A DNA stretch of 64,000 nucleotides from Ferrovum sp. (GTDB taxonomy: Bacteria; Pseudomonadota; Gammaproteobacteria; Burkholderiales; Ferrovaceae), in the NCBI GenBank assembly GCA_019456405.1, contig WJXM01000021.1, positions 124,001 through 188,000 on the forward strand, read 5' to 3'. This document shows positions 1-8,646 of the stretch, piece by piece (within the stretch, counting starts at the first letter, position 1; every line of letters starts with the position of its first letter). A model generated the notes under the pieces. That model did no database searches, had not been told where the DNA came from, and worked only from the letters and a program-made list of their open reading frames with translations. The translations under genes were made by a program, and so were the position numbers.

Positions 1-2
1 CC

Positions 3-566
3 CAGACCGAACACCGCATCATCCAGAAGATGCTGGATGCTTTGTTCCTGGCTTACAGCAAGTCCTGGGATGGCATTTATCCCCTGGAGTTCCAGTTCGT
101 TCGTTCCGAAATGAACCCACAGTTTGCCAATATCGCAACCCCCAACGAGGTGGTGGTTGCGACCACTTTTGAGGTGGAATTTGGAGGAGGGGGAGGGGGA
201 GGGGTACATATCTGTTTGCCTTATTCCATGATCGAACCCATTCGGGAACTGCTCTACAGTTCAATGCAGGGAGATCACCTGTCTTTGGATCGACGATGGA
301 TGCAATTGCTCTCGCTTCAGGTGCAGTCTGCCATGATCGAGTTGGTGGCGGAATTGGCAGAGGCGCGCGTTACTGTGGAGCAACTTCTGAAACTCAAGCC
401 GGGGGATGTGATTCCGCTCGTGATGAATGAACTGGTACAGGGAAAGGTGGACAATGTGCCCGTCATGGAGTGTCACTATGGCGTTTTCAACAACCAGTAT
501 GCCTTGAAAGTCGAGCGTCTTTTGTCTACTTCGGAGGGGATCAACGGAGAAGGAATGAAACGATGA
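3..566 (+). CDS. fliM: Flagellar motor switch protein FliM, C-terminal part (5' end outside window)
   Basis: FliM is the C-ring switch protein that binds CheY-P and reverses the motor. About 187 codons are visible and the frame is open from base 3, so the N-terminal CheY-binding region and much of the middle domain lie upstream of the window. Visible landmarks are a Gly-rich strand followed by the family motif HICLPYSMIEPIREL (around visible residue 68) and a C-terminal SpoA-like domain (PGDVIPL...NVPVMECHYG). The Gly run is encoded by an unusual G-rich tract at about 182-204. The last codons overlap fliN by 4 bp (ATGA), so the two are probably translationally coupled. Confidence 0.95.
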   Translation, partial: QTEHRIIQKMLDALFLAYSKSWDGIYPLEFQFVRSEMNPQFANIATPNEVVVATTFEVEFGGGGGGGVHICLPYSMIEPIRELLYSSMQGDHLSLDRRWMQLLSLQVQSAMIELVAELAEARVTVEQLLKLKPGDVIPLVMNELVQGKVDNVPVMECHYGVFNNQYALKVERLLSTSEGINGEGMKR

Positions 567-1021
567 ATGAAGAAGAGCAAGAAATCAGTGCGGATGACTG
601 GGGTGCGGCCATGGCAGAGCAGGCAGCGGCCACCAGTGCGGTGGACAACCCTTCCCTGACGGCTCCACTTGTCGGAACCGAGGAACATGCTTTCCCTCCG
701 CCGCTGACAGAACCCCATGTCTTTCAGACCTTTGGGCAGGATCCGCCGGTGTCCGGGCACCAGGATCTGGAAATGATCATGGACATTCCGGTCAATATCA
801 CCGTGGAGTTGGGGCGTACCAAGATGCCCATTAAAAACTTGTTGCAGTTGGCTCAAGGATCCGTGGTGGAATTGAATGGGATGGCGGGTGAACCCCTCGA
901 TGTTTTGGTGAATGGTTTTTTGATCGCCCAAGGGGAAGTCGTGGTGGTCAACGAGAAATTTGGCATTCGTCTGACGGACATCATCACGCCTTCGGAACGT
1001 ATGCGTCGTTTGAATCGATGA
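563..1021 (+). CDS. fliN: Flagellar motor switch protein FliN
   Basis: FliN forms the lower C-ring and helps localise the export apparatus. The 152-residue product has an acidic, variable N-terminal half and a C-terminal SpoA domain. That domain carries MDIPVNITVELGRTKMPIK (about residues 73-91), the hydrophobic patch and the ending VNEKFGIRLTDII typical of the family. The ATG at 563 was chosen because it overlaps the fliM stop by 4 bp. A longer reading frame exists upstream but runs entirely inside fliM. The length fits FliN proteins with an N-terminal extension. Next gene fliO overlaps by 4 bp. Confidence 0.95.
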   Translation: MNEEEQEISADDWGAAMAEQAAATSAVDNPSLTAPLVGTEEHAFPPPLTEPHVFQTFGQDPPVSGHQDLEMIMDIPVNITVELGRTKMPIKNLLQLAQGSVVELNGMAGEPLDVLVNGFLIAQGEVVVVNEKFGIRLTDIITPSERMRRLNR

Positions 1022-1407
1022 AGTTTCCTGTTTTTGTCATGGGGTGCTGTGTCGGCCCCGGGTTGGCTTGGGCTCTGGAATCCGGGAATGGACACGCCAC
1101 CTACGCGCCTCCAACGGTACTGACCTGGACGACCGGAATACAGATCGTCTTGAGTTTGGGGCTGGTCTTGGCGCTGATGGCGGGGGTGGCTTGGGCCTTG
1201 AAAAAATTTCAGTGGTCATCTTCGTCCGCAGGGAAAGGCAGGCAGTCTCTGCGTATCGTCAGTTCCCTGGCCGTGGGACAGCGTGAACGCGTGGTAGTGG
1301 TGGAACTTCAGGATACGTGGGTGGTGGTGGGAGTTGCTCCCGGGCAGGTCCAGACCCTGCATGTATTGCCCAGGCCGGGGGGCAAGGATGGAGAGTTGGA
1401 AAGGTGA
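1018..1407 (+). CDS. fliO: Flagellar biosynthesis protein FliO
   Basis: FliO is a small bitopic membrane protein that assists assembly of the FliPQR export gate. The 129-residue product has an N-terminal signal-like hydrophobic stretch, a second strong transmembrane helix (about residues 42-61), and a basic cytoplasmic tail. The tail contains the family pattern [19 protein letters not shown] and ends with a [14 protein letters not shown] strand. It starts with ATG inside the fliN stop (ATGA) and its own stop sits in a GTGA overlap with fliP. Sequence conservation in FliO is low, so position between fliN and fliP is strong supporting evidence. Confidence 0.92.
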   Translation: MKFPVFVMGCCVGPGLAWALESGNGHATYAPPTVLTWTTGIQIVLSLGLVLALMAGVAWALKKFQWSSSSAGKGRQSLRIVSSLAVGQRERVVVVELQDTWVVVGVAPGQVQTLHVLPRPGGKDGELER

Positions 1408-2153
1408 GAAATTCGGTGAAATGGGGCTTGGGGCTTTTGCTGGGCGGGTGTGTGCAAGGCGTATGGGGAGCATCTCTCCCGGGTATCGGGGTGATCAGCA
1501 CCCCTGGATCGGGAGGAGTGCAAACCTACTCTTTCAGTCTGCAAACTCTGATCCTGCTCACTTCCCTCAGTTTCTTGCCAGCCTTGCTGTTGATGATGAC
1601 GGGCTTTACGCGCATCATCATCGTGCTTTCACTCATGCGTTCGGCGCTGGGGACCCAGACTTCCCCGCCCAATCAGGTTTTGATTGGGTTGGCTCTGTTT
1701 CTGACTTTTTTTGTCATGGCTCCCGTCTACGATAAAGTGTATGCCACGGCTTGGGTTCCTTACAGTGAAGAGAAAATCTCTCTTCAGGAAGCGGTGGATC
1801 GGGGCAGCATCCCCCTCAAAACCTTCATGCTCCACCAAACCCGCGAAAGTGACTTGGCTCTGTTCGTCAAGATATCCAATAGCGCTGCGTTGCAAACACC
1901 GGATCAGGTCCCCTTCAAGGTGTTGGTTCCGGCTTTTGTGACGAGCGAATTGAAAACTGCTTTTCAGATTGGATTCGTCATCTTCATTCCCTTCCTGATC
2001 ATTGACATGGTTGTGGCCAGTGTATTGATGTCCATGGGGATGATGATGGTCTCACCTTCGGTGATTTCCTTACCTTTCAAGTTGATGTTGTTCGTTCTGG
2101 CGGATGGTTGGAACCTGCTTATTGGTTCTCTGATGCAGAGTTTCAATCCATGA
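1404..2153 (+). CDS. fliP: Flagellar export gate protein FliP
   Basis: FliP forms the core of the flagellar type III export gate in the inner membrane. The 249-residue product starts with a cleavable signal peptide, followed by the hallmark segment [20 protein letters not shown] and later [20 protein letters not shown] and the C-terminal MGMMMVSP membrane region. The start is taken as GTG 1404, which overlaps the fliO stop (GTGA). It gives an N-terminus [15 protein letters not shown] that looks like a signal peptide. A frame open further upstream would place 29 non-conserved residues ahead of it inside fliO. Confidence 0.95.
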   Translation: MRNSVKWGLGLLLGGCVQGVWGASLPGIGVISTPGSGGVQTYSFSLQTLILLTSLSFLPALLLMMTGFTRIIIVLSLMRSALGTQTSPPNQVLIGLALFLTFFVMAPVYDKVYATAWVPYSEEKISLQEAVDRGSIPLKTFMLHQTRESDLALFVKISNSAALQTPDQVPFKVLVPAFVTSELKTAFQIGFVIFIPFLIIDMVVASVLMSMGMMMVSPSVISLPFKLMLFVLADGWNLLIGSLMQSFNP

Positions 2154-2422
2154 TGACGCCTGAAAGTGTCATGACATTGGGCCAGCAGGCGTTGACCTTG
2201 GCAGTAGTCGTGTCGGCCCCTATCCTGTTGGTGGCGTTGGGTATCGGATTGATCATCAGCATTTTTCAAGCTGCTACCCAGATCAATGAAATGACTCTGT
2301 CATTCATTCCAAAAATGCTGGGTATGGTGTTGGTATTGGTTATTCTCGGACCCTGGATGATCAGTTTGATGGTGGATTACATTCGTCGTCTTTATGAAGG
2401 AATCCCTTCCATGGTGGGTTGA
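2153..2422 (+). CDS. fliQ: Flagellar export gate protein FliQ
   Basis: FliQ is the small two-helix subunit of the FliPQR export gate. The 89-residue product begins [14 protein letters not shown], as in the canonical family, and contains two transmembrane hairpin helices separated by the conserved FQAATQINEMTLSFIPK loop. Two adjacent ATG codons (2150 and 2153) are in frame. I use the second because it gives the family length and N-terminus. The first would overlap the fliP stop by 4 bp and is equally plausible for coupling. Confidence 0.96.
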   Translation: MTPESVMTLGQQALTLAVVVSAPILLVALGIGLIISIFQAATQINEMTLSFIPKMLGMVLVLVILGPWMISLMVDYIRRLYEGIPSMVG

Positions 2423-2424
2423 TC

Positions 2425-3222
2425 ATGGACTTGTTGACGGTTACCACCACGCAGTGGGATACCTGGATCGCCCAGTTTTTTCTTCCTTTGGCCCGCATAT
2501 TGTCGGTATTGGCTACTGCCCCCGTGCTGGGACAATCACCGGCGCCGGTACAGGTGCGGATTGGTCTCGGTTTGGCCTTGACCCTGGTCATCGCCCCGGT
2601 TCTTCCCCCGACCCATCCCTCGGTGAGTCTGGTCTCACTCGAGGGGGTGATGCTTCTGCTGGAGCAAGTAGGGATTGGTCTCATTCTGGGTTTTTGCCTG
2701 AACGTCGTTTTTGCGGCAGTGACCATGGCAGGAGATATGATGGGACTGCAAATGGGACTGGGGTTTGCCAGTTTCTATGACCCCACCCATGCGACTTTTC
2801 GACCCTTGGTCGGACAGTTTTTGACGGTTCTTTTTACGTTGATTTTTCTTTCCATGGATGGACATCTGCTGGTCATTGAGGCATTGGCAGACAGTTTTCG
2901 GCAAATCCCCCTGGATCCTGGCTTGCAATTCCACGCTCAAGGGTGGCAAGTCGGGTTGGTCTGGGCGGGTGCGTTGTTCGTGGATGCGCTACGCCTGTCC
3001 TTGCCTGTATTGGCGGCTTTGCTCATCACCAATCTGGGCCTGGGCGTATTGACGCGCGCGGCTCCCCAGTTGAATCTTTTTGCGGTTGGTTTTCCATTGA
3101 CCCTGGCGGTCGGGTTCATCGTGCTGGACTTTTCCTTGCCTGTCTTGCCCGTTTTGGCGGAGCGGATGATTCGCGACAGCATCGAGATGGGGCTGCGAAT
3201 GACCACGGGACTGCTGCATTGA
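2425..3222 (+). CDS. fliR: Flagellar export gate protein FliR
   Basis: FliR is the third gate subunit of the flagellar type III exporter. The 265-residue polytopic product shows FliR landmarks: FFLPLARILSVLATAPVLG near the N-terminus, the segment LGFASFYDPTHATFRPLVGQF in the middle, and the C-terminal RAAPQLNLFAVGFPLTLAVG motif. ATG 2425 lies 2 bp after the fliQ stop. A TTG at 2419 is in frame but unnecessary. FliR is the last gene of this operon and faces flgL head-on. FlhB is not adjacent. Confidence 0.96.
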   Translation: MDLLTVTTTQWDTWIAQFFLPLARILSVLATAPVLGQSPAPVQVRIGLGLALTLVIAPVLPPTHPSVSLVSLEGVMLLLEQVGIGLILGFCLNVVFAAVTMAGDMMGLQMGLGFASFYDPTHATFRPLVGQFLTVLFTLIFLSMDGHLLVIEALADSFRQIPLDPGLQFHAQGWQVGLVWAGALFVDALRLSLPVLAALLITNLGLGVLTRAAPQLNLFAVGFPLTLAVGFIVLDFSLPVLPVLAERMIRDSIEMGLRMTTGLLH

Positions 3223-3233
3223 CCATCGGTCAA
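3219..3233. terminator. Short inverted repeat between convergent fliR and flgL
   Basis: TTGACC and GGTCAA pair as a 6-bp stem around a 3-nt loop, starting in the fliR stop codon. There is no T tract on either side, so termination activity is doubtful. It is listed because it is the only structured element in the 19-bp gap between the two convergent flagellar operons. Confidence 0.25.
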
Positions 3234-3241
3234 TGTGATGA

Positions 3242-4492
3242 TCAGCGCAGATAGTTGAACAGCGACAGACTGGAGATGGCGGTGAAGGATTGCATGGCTG
3301 CTTGCAGGCTGAGTTTCTCCTGAGACAGAAGACTGAGGGCTGAAGTGTAATTGGTGTCCTGTATTTGGGACAGGGTCGACTGGTACTGGATATTCAGACT
3401 GTTTTCCGTTGCTGTCAGGTTGGTCAGGGCTCCGAGGTTGGTCCCCAAAGTGACATTGCCGGTCAGGACGGCGTTGAGTCCCTGGTTCAGATTTCCTTCG
3501 GCCGTCTGGAGTTGTTGGACGAAATTGCTGGATGCTGTACTGTTGCCTGCCGGCAAGGGGGTATTGAGCAGATTGATGAGATTTTGCAGCGTCTGAAAAA
3601 TGGGGACATGGGTGCTGGGGGCTACGTTAAAACTGTCTCCATTGGCCGGTTGCCCCTGAATATTGAACTGAATGCCGTTGAAGGCGATGGTTTGACCGCT
3701 GGTGTAGGGTTGATTGGCTGCTGGAAGACTGGCAGCGGGAAGGGCTGCGCCACTGGCATCGGTACCGGATACCGTGTAGGTCGTGACCCCTCCGGTGATA
3801 CCGAAAGTCAGTGTGTAATGGTTGCCCTGTTGGGCAGTGGTGGGCGGGGGGGACGCCAATCCGCCCTGACTGATGGTTCCGGAACCCGCGTTGCTGGGGG
3901 TGTTGCTGGTGACGAAATACCCATTTCCATTGGCAATGTTCATGAACAGGTCGGCCCCGTTGACGTTGGTGGGCATACTGCGTCCACTGGCCACCTGCAT
4001 CAATTGCTGTCCACTGTTGCCTTGATATTGGACGCCACTGGAGGTGACGATAAAGGGTTTGGTGGATCCCTTGGTACCTGAAAACAGATAGTTTCCCGTT
4101 CCATCCCGACTGTTGGCCAACCCGATCAGTTGAGTCAGTTGTTGTTGGAGCGTGGTGGCCAGGGTCTGGCGGTTGGAATTATTGAGCGCTGCATTATTGG
4201 CCGAGATGACGGTGGATTGTACGTTTTGTACCAGGGTGGTGATGCTTTGCAGGACACTGGAGGCCATGGACATCTGATTCTGGGCGGCGGTGATATTGCT
4301 TTGATATTGGATATTCATGCCGGTAGCCTGCGTCAGATCGATGACCTGAGCAGCTCCGGCAGGATTGTCTGCCGGGGTGTTGATTTGTTTTCCGGAAGAC
4401 AGTTGCAACTGGGTATTGAGCAGCGTCGACTGCTGCTGGTTCATGGCCTGGATGCTGTTATCGTAAAAAGTGCCAGTACTGATGCGGACCAT
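3242..4492 (-). CDS. flgL: Flagellar hook-filament junction protein FlgL (HAP3)
   Basis: FlgL is the second hook-filament junction protein, exported through the flagellar channel. The 416-residue product has the flagellin-like N-terminal coiled region (MVRISTGTFYDNSIQAMN, then SSGKQINTPADNPAGAAQV) and a matching C-terminal helical region ending in SLFNYLR. The central part is Ser/Thr/Asn/Gly-rich and variable, as expected for an exposed domain. A good Shine-Dalgarno (AAGGAG, 6 nt before ATG) sits directly after the flgK stop, 11 bp upstream. It is the last gene of the minus-strand flgB-L operon. Confidence 0.95.
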   Translation of the reverse strand: MVRISTGTFYDNSIQAMNQQQSTLLNTQLQLSSGKQINTPADNPAGAAQVIDLTQATGMNIQYQSNITAAQNQMSMASSVLQSITTLVQNVQSTVISANNAALNNSNRQTLATTLQQQLTQLIGLANSRDGTGNYLFSGTKGSTKPFIVTSSGVQYQGNSGQQLMQVASGRSMPTNVNGADLFMNIANGNGYFVTSNTPSNAGSGTISQGGLASPPPTTAQQGNHYTLTFGITGGVTTYTVSGTDASGAALPAASLPAANQPYTSGQTIAFNGIQFNIQGQPANGDSFNVAPSTHVPIFQTLQNLINLLNTPLPAGNSTASSNFVQQLQTAEGNLNQGLNAVLTGNVTLGTNLGALTNLTATENSLNIQYQSTLSQIQDTNYTSALSLLSQEKLSLQAAMQSFTAISSLSLFNYLR

Positions 4493-4503
4493 GGTGCTCT
4501 CCT

Positions 4504-6414
4504 TTAGTTGAGCATGCCGAGGACGGTGGAAAACATGGTGTTGGACACTTGAATGGCTTTTCCGGCGGCCTGATAGGCTTGTTGAAATTGAATCAGGTTG
4601 GCTGCCTCCTCATTCAAGTTGACCCCTGAGATGGACTGTTGGTTTTGAGTCGTCTGGTTGACCAGATTGGTTTGGGCGGTGGATTGGACCTGAAGTTGGC
4701 TGGTTTGTGTTCCTACCTGACTGACCAACTGGGCGTAGGCTGCCGCAAAATTGGCGGTCCCGCCCAGCAAAGTATTCTGGGATTGGAGTGCACCCATGGC
4801 CAAGGCATTGTTGCCATCCGTGCTCGCACCGGTATTGGCGCTGACGGTGAATACATCATTGGTCTGCGGAGCCCCGTTCAAGGTGGCACTCCATCCGTTG
4901 TAACTGATCGTTCCTCCGGGGGCATAGGAGACACCTGAGGCGAGCGTCGTTCCTGTGGTGCTGTCCGTGACGGTGTAGGTCGTGGGACTGGTGAAGGTGA
5001 GGTTAACCGTGTCCTGCAGATTCGAGTTGAGAGGGAGCCCCGAGGTGACGGCAGGCGCGGATAAACTTCCGGTGCCGATGTTGGTCGAGGAAGCATTTCC
5101 TTGAACGGGAATGGCTGCAGCAATTTTTGTGGGATCGGTGAGAATGACCTTCAAATTCTGGGCGCCATTGATGGTGGGTTCGATCAGATAACTGTTCCCG
5201 GTATTGGGCGTGGCCGACACCTGAAGAGAAAGTCCGTCGACGTTCATGGGCATCGTGCTGCTGGTGGTGATCGTGTGATCGGATAGACGAGTCAGAGTGT
5301 ACTGGCTCCCATTATAGGAAAGAGTGTAATTGCTTCCCGTCAATGCACTGGCCTGGGTGATGGTCGCGCTGACCGTGGCGGCTCCTGTATTGGACTGGTT
5401 GGCAATGACCACGGGAGAAGCAATCTGGAACAGAGGAGTGCCCAAGGCTCCGTTGAGATCCTGACCTTGGAGTTGCTGGGTATTGATGGTCATGCCCAGA
5501 CCGGTGGCGATCAATCCCAATTGACTTTGGGTGGGGACCAGACTCTGATTCTGAAAGGCCATCAACCCCCCCAGATTTCCTCCCTGGATACTGTTGCTGG
5601 GGAGGCGCAGGGTGGTTCCATTGGGCGTGACATAGGCGATATCGAGTTGGGCAGGGTTGGACTGAGCGGGGATGGTCTTCAGTGTCATGGCTTGGTTGCC
5701 GACGACCAGAGGCTGTCCGTTGCCGATATACACGGTATCTGATCCGTTGGGTTGTTTGAGTACGGTGGCATTGATCTCTTGACTCAGTTGACTGATCAAC
5801 TGGTTGCGCTGATCAAGCAAGGAATTGGGTTGCTGGAATGAGTTGCTGGCCGAGGACGTGAGGATGCTCTGGTTCAGGGACGCAATTTGTTTGGCATAAG
5901 CATTGATATTTACGACGCTGGAAGCGATTTGCTGGTTGGTGCTGCTTGCCAACCCGGTCATGACCTGATTCAGGGTTTGAAAAGTACCGGTCAGTGATTG
6001 GGCACTGCTGATCAAACCTTGACGTGCTGCAATGGAGGCGGGTGCATTCGAAACCCCATTGATGGCGCTGAAAAAGTTTTGCAGCGCAGGAGATAATCCA
6101 GCCGCAGGATCTGCAATGATATTGTTGATTTGCTGGATCTGGTTGTAATAAGTCGTCAGTTGACTGGAAGCGGACTGCTGTTGCTGCAACTGGGTATTGA
6201 TGAAACTGCTGTAGAGGCGCTTGACCGTGGTGACGTTGACCCCTTGACCAATGAATCCGTTGCCCGTGCCCAGCGAGGGCAGGGCGGACTGTACGGTTTG
6301 CTCGCGGCTATACCCTGGAGTAGAGGCATTGGCAATATTGTTGCCGGTGGTGAGCAAACCGGCCTGGGCAGCATTCAATGCACTGATTCCAATACTGGTC
6401 ATCATGTCAGTCAT
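4504..6414 (-). CDS. flgK: Flagellar hook-associated protein FlgK (HAP1)
   Basis: FlgK is the first hook-filament junction protein. The 636-residue product begins with the rod/hook family motif (SALNAAQAGLLTTGNNIANA, then TPGYSREQ) and ends with a helical segment containing GVNLNEEAANLIQFQQAYQA, which is diagnostic for FlgK. The middle is a long Ser/Thr/Asn-rich domain. The first of three nearby Met codons is supported by GGGAG 6 nt upstream. The start overlaps the end of flgJ by 8 bp. Confidence 0.96.
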   Translation of the reverse strand: MTDMMTSIGISALNAAQAGLLTTGNNIANASTPGYSREQTVQSALPSLGTGNGFIGQGVNVTTVKRLYSSFINTQLQQQQSASSQLTTYYNQIQQINNIIADPAAGLSPALQNFFSAINGVSNAPASIAARQGLISSAQSLTGTFQTLNQVMTGLASSTNQQIASSVVNINAYAKQIASLNQSILTSSASNSFQQPNSLLDQRNQLISQLSQEINATVLKQPNGSDTVYIGNGQPLVVGNQAMTLKTIPAQSNPAQLDIAYVTPNGTTLRLPSNSIQGGNLGGLMAFQNQSLVPTQSQLGLIATGLGMTINTQQLQGQDLNGALGTPLFQIASPVVIANQSNTGAATVSATITQASALTGSNYTLSYNGSQYTLTRLSDHTITTSSTMPMNVDGLSLQVSATPNTGNSYLIEPTINGAQNLKVILTDPTKIAAAIPVQGNASSTNIGTGSLSAPAVTSGLPLNSNLQDTVNLTFTSPTTYTVTDSTTGTTLASGVSYAPGGTISYNGWSATLNGAPQTNDVFTVSANTGASTDGNNALAMGALQSQNTLLGGTANFAAAYAQLVSQVGTQTSQLQVQSTAQTNLVNQTTQNQQSISGVNLNEEAANLIQFQQAYQAAGKAIQVSNTMFSTVLGMLN

Positions 6415-6832
6415 GGTGAACTCCCGGGGGTTTGAGGGGAATCCCCTTCTTCACCAGGTTATCGGCGGTGGGGGCGACAACTTTAGTGAGAGGAGAAGAA
6501 GGGTGTGGAATGGAAGAATGAGGGGACAACTGCTTGACGATCAGGTCTGCCAATCCTAACCCATGGCTTTTTGACGCATTCTGGGCCAACTGTTTGTCCA
6601 GCATCTCCGTGAACATCTTGGTTTGTTGACTGTCACCCAGACTGTCCTGGGGTACGGTGGCCCGCATGGATTTCATCATCATGTTCATGAATACGGTCTC
6701 GAATTGCTTGGCGACCTGAGGGAGGGATTTGTTCGGATCCTGGTGCGCTTTCAGGCGCAGTCCCGCCAATGCCTGACTGTCAAAGGCCAAACGGGCGTTG
6801 GGGTCGACGGAGAGGGGGAGGTCGTGGGCCAT
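6407..6832 (-). CDS. flgJ: Rod-binding protein FlgJ, single-domain form without muramidase
   Basis: FlgJ caps the growing rod. The 141-residue product carries only the rod-binding domain: the signature QVAKQFETVFMNMMMKSMRA (residues about 39-58) and the helix KMFTEMLDKQLAQNASKSHGLGLADLI. In many beta- and gammaproteobacteria FlgJ is about 300 residues, with a C-terminal glucosaminidase domain that opens peptidoglycan. Here the protein instead ends with a short Pro/Ser/Lys-rich tail and flgK follows in an 8-bp overlap, so the hydrolase domain is absent, not displaced by a visible frameshift. One base separates the start from the flgI stop. Confidence 0.93.
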   Translation of the reverse strand: MAHDLPLSVDPNARLAFDSQALAGLRLKAHQDPNKSLPQVAKQFETVFMNMMMKSMRATVPQDSLGDSQQTKMFTEMLDKQLAQNASKSHGLGLADLIVKQLSPHSSIPHPSSPLTKVVAPTADNLVKKGIPLKPPGVHHD

Positions 6833-6833
6833 G

Positions 6834-7946
6834 TCAAATGATCTCCAGGTCGGCGTGCAATGCGCCCGCCGCTTTCATGGATTGAAGGATGGACAAGAGA
6901 TCTTCCGGTTTGGCGCCCAGGGTATTCAGCGCGCGGATGACCTCGTTGAGGGAAACCCCTTTTTTGAGCAGAATGAGTGCCCCCTTATCTTCCTTGATAT
7001 TGATGGCGGCTTGCCCGGTTTGAACAGTGTTCCCGTTGGATAGCGGATTGGGTTGGCTGACCTGGTTGAGGGCGCTGATGACTACGGTGAGATTGCCATG
7101 AGCCACAGCGCATTCCTCCAGTGTAACATTCTGGTTCATCACCACGGAACCATTGCGGGCATTGATGATGACTTTGGCTTCTTCGATTCCCGCATCCACT
7201 TGAAGGTTTTCCAGGCGAGACATGAACTGAACCCGGGCCGTGCCCCTGGGTGCCTGAACCTGAAGGGTTCGTCCATCGAGCGCAGCGGCGATGGGTTGGC
7301 CCAAAGCCAGTTGCTGATTGATGACGTCCGCCATTTGAGTGGCTGTGGTGAAATCCATTTCATTCAATTCAAGCGTGATGTAGTCCCCTTGGGAAAAAGG
7401 GGAATTGACAAGACGCTCGACGGTGGCTCCGCTGGGAATGAGACCGACGCTCTGATGATTGACCAGAACCTTGGATCCTTTGGCTCCCCCGCCTACCCCT
7501 CCAACCAACAGGTTCCCCTGTGCCATGGCGTACACCTGCCCATCAGCCCCCTTGAGCGGCGTCATCAGCAGGGTACCCCCCAGCAGGCTATTGGCGTTCC
7601 CGACTGAGGAGACGGTGACATCGATGGTCTGGCCAGGGCGGGAAAAAGGGGGCAGGTCGGCGGTCACCATGACCGCCGCCACGTTCTTGAGCATGGTCTG
7701 GAGGATACTGGCGGGAGGAGTATTAATGCCCATCCGGGTCAGCATGTTGAGGAAACTCTGAACGGTGAAGGGGGTCAGGATAGTCATGTCGCCGGTGCCG
7801 TCCAGGCCAACGACCAGTCCATAACCGATCAACTGGTTATGCCGGACCCCCTGGATGGTGGCGAGGTCTTTGATACGCCGGGCATCGGCTCCCGGCGAGA
7901 AAACCAGCAACGGAGTGATCAGGAAGAAGGTCAGGAGAAAGCGCAT
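6834..7946 (-). CDS. flgI: Flagellar P-ring protein FlgI
   Basis: FlgI builds the periplasmic P-ring bushing around the rod and is exported by Sec. The 370-residue product starts with a signal peptide (MRFLLTFFLITPLLVF... cleaved near ADARRIKD). The conserved IKDLATIQGVRHNQLIGYGL, VGLDGTGD and GGTLLMTPLKGADGQVYAMAQG segments follow. An open frame continues 73 codons upstream, but those residues are non-conserved and overlap flgH, so ATG 7946 is used. The P ring depends on the FlgA chaperone encoded divergently at 13179. Confidence 0.96.
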   Translation of the reverse strand: MRFLLTFFLITPLLVFSPGADARRIKDLATIQGVRHNQLIGYGLVVGLDGTGDMTILTPFTVQSFLNMLTRMGINTPPASILQTMLKNVAAVMVTADLPPFSRPGQTIDVTVSSVGNANSLLGGTLLMTPLKGADGQVYAMAQGNLLVGGVGGGAKGSKVLVNHQSVGLIPSGATVERLVNSPFSQGDYITLELNEMDFTTATQMADVINQQLALGQPIAAALDGRTLQVQAPRGTARVQFMSRLENLQVDAGIEEAKVIINARNGSVVMNQNVTLEECAVAHGNLTVVISALNQVSQPNPLSNGNTVQTGQAAINIKEDKGALILLKKGVSLNEVIRALNTLGAKPEDLLSILQSMKAAGALHADLEII

Positions 7947-7953
7947 GGCGTAC

Positions 7954-8640
7954 TCAGAAGGGTACCGAGGACAGGAAAAAGTGCCCGAGCATGCTTTTGA
8001 TCGCAGCGCTGTCGATGTTGGTATTTCCTCCACGGTATTCGATTTGGGCATCGGCCACTTGGGTAGAAGGGATGGTGTTATTGTATTGGACATAAACCGG
8101 GTTGATGACACCGGAAATCCGGATGTATTGATCGGTTTGGTTGACGGTGACCAGTTTCTCTCCACTGACCTTCAGGTTGCCATTGGGGAGTACCTCGATG
8201 ACGGTGGCGGTGATGGAACCGGACAGGAAGTTATTGCCGTTGTTGTTGTTGGTGTTGGTCAACTTGTTGGAGGAGGAACTGTTTGAAGTAATCCCGTCCA
8301 ATATGTGTTGACCGGTTACCGCCCCGACAATGGCTGGGGTGGTTGAAGTGATGGACCCTGCATGGATCAGGGAGTTTCCATCGGCTTCCGTGGCATTGGA
8401 ACTCTCCTGAAGCAGGATCTGAATGGTGTCTCCCAGGTTGCGGGCCCGTACGTCCTCAAACAGGGGATGCTGGCCATAGCCAACCTGATAAATCCCCCCT
8501 GTGTCGGGGGGAATGGTTTTATACAAGTCGAGCGGACGAGCCGTCAATGGGCTGGTGATATGGGTGGACGGGGTGGCCGTGCAGCCACCCAGGACCAACA
8601 GAAGGAAAAGAACGGAGCATCTCTGGAAACGGGGGCGCAT
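7954..8640 (-). CDS. flgH: Flagellar L-ring lipoprotein FlgH
   Basis: FlgH is the outer-membrane L-ring lipoprotein. The 228-residue product has a lipoprotein signal peptide with the cleavage/lipidation site LGGC (Cys about residue 20). It also has the conserved GDTIQILLQESSNA segment and the C-terminal RISGVINP...V.D.QIEYRGGNTN pattern. It sits 6 bp from flgG and 7 bp from flgI in the operon. The second G in the lipobox replaces the more usual Ala or Ser before Gly-Cys, which is tolerated in the family. Confidence 0.96.
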   Translation of the reverse strand: MRPRFQRCSVLFLLLVLGGCTATPSTHITSPLTARPLDLYKTIPPDTGGIYQVGYGQHPLFEDVRARNLGDTIQILLQESSNATEADGNSLIHAGSITSTTPAIVGAVTGQHILDGITSNSSSSNKLTNTNNNNGNNFLSGSITATVIEVLPNGNLKVSGEKLVTVNQTDQYIRISGVINPVYVQYNNTIPSTQVADAQIEYRGGNTNIDSAAIKSMLGHFFLSSVPF

Positions 8641-8646
8641 GATGAC

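Noticed and set aside
5101..6435. Long open frames opposite flgK and flgL on the plus strand
   Set aside because: They are antisense shadows of repetitive Ser/Thr/Gly-rich coding sequence, with no family motifs and no Shine-Dalgarno.
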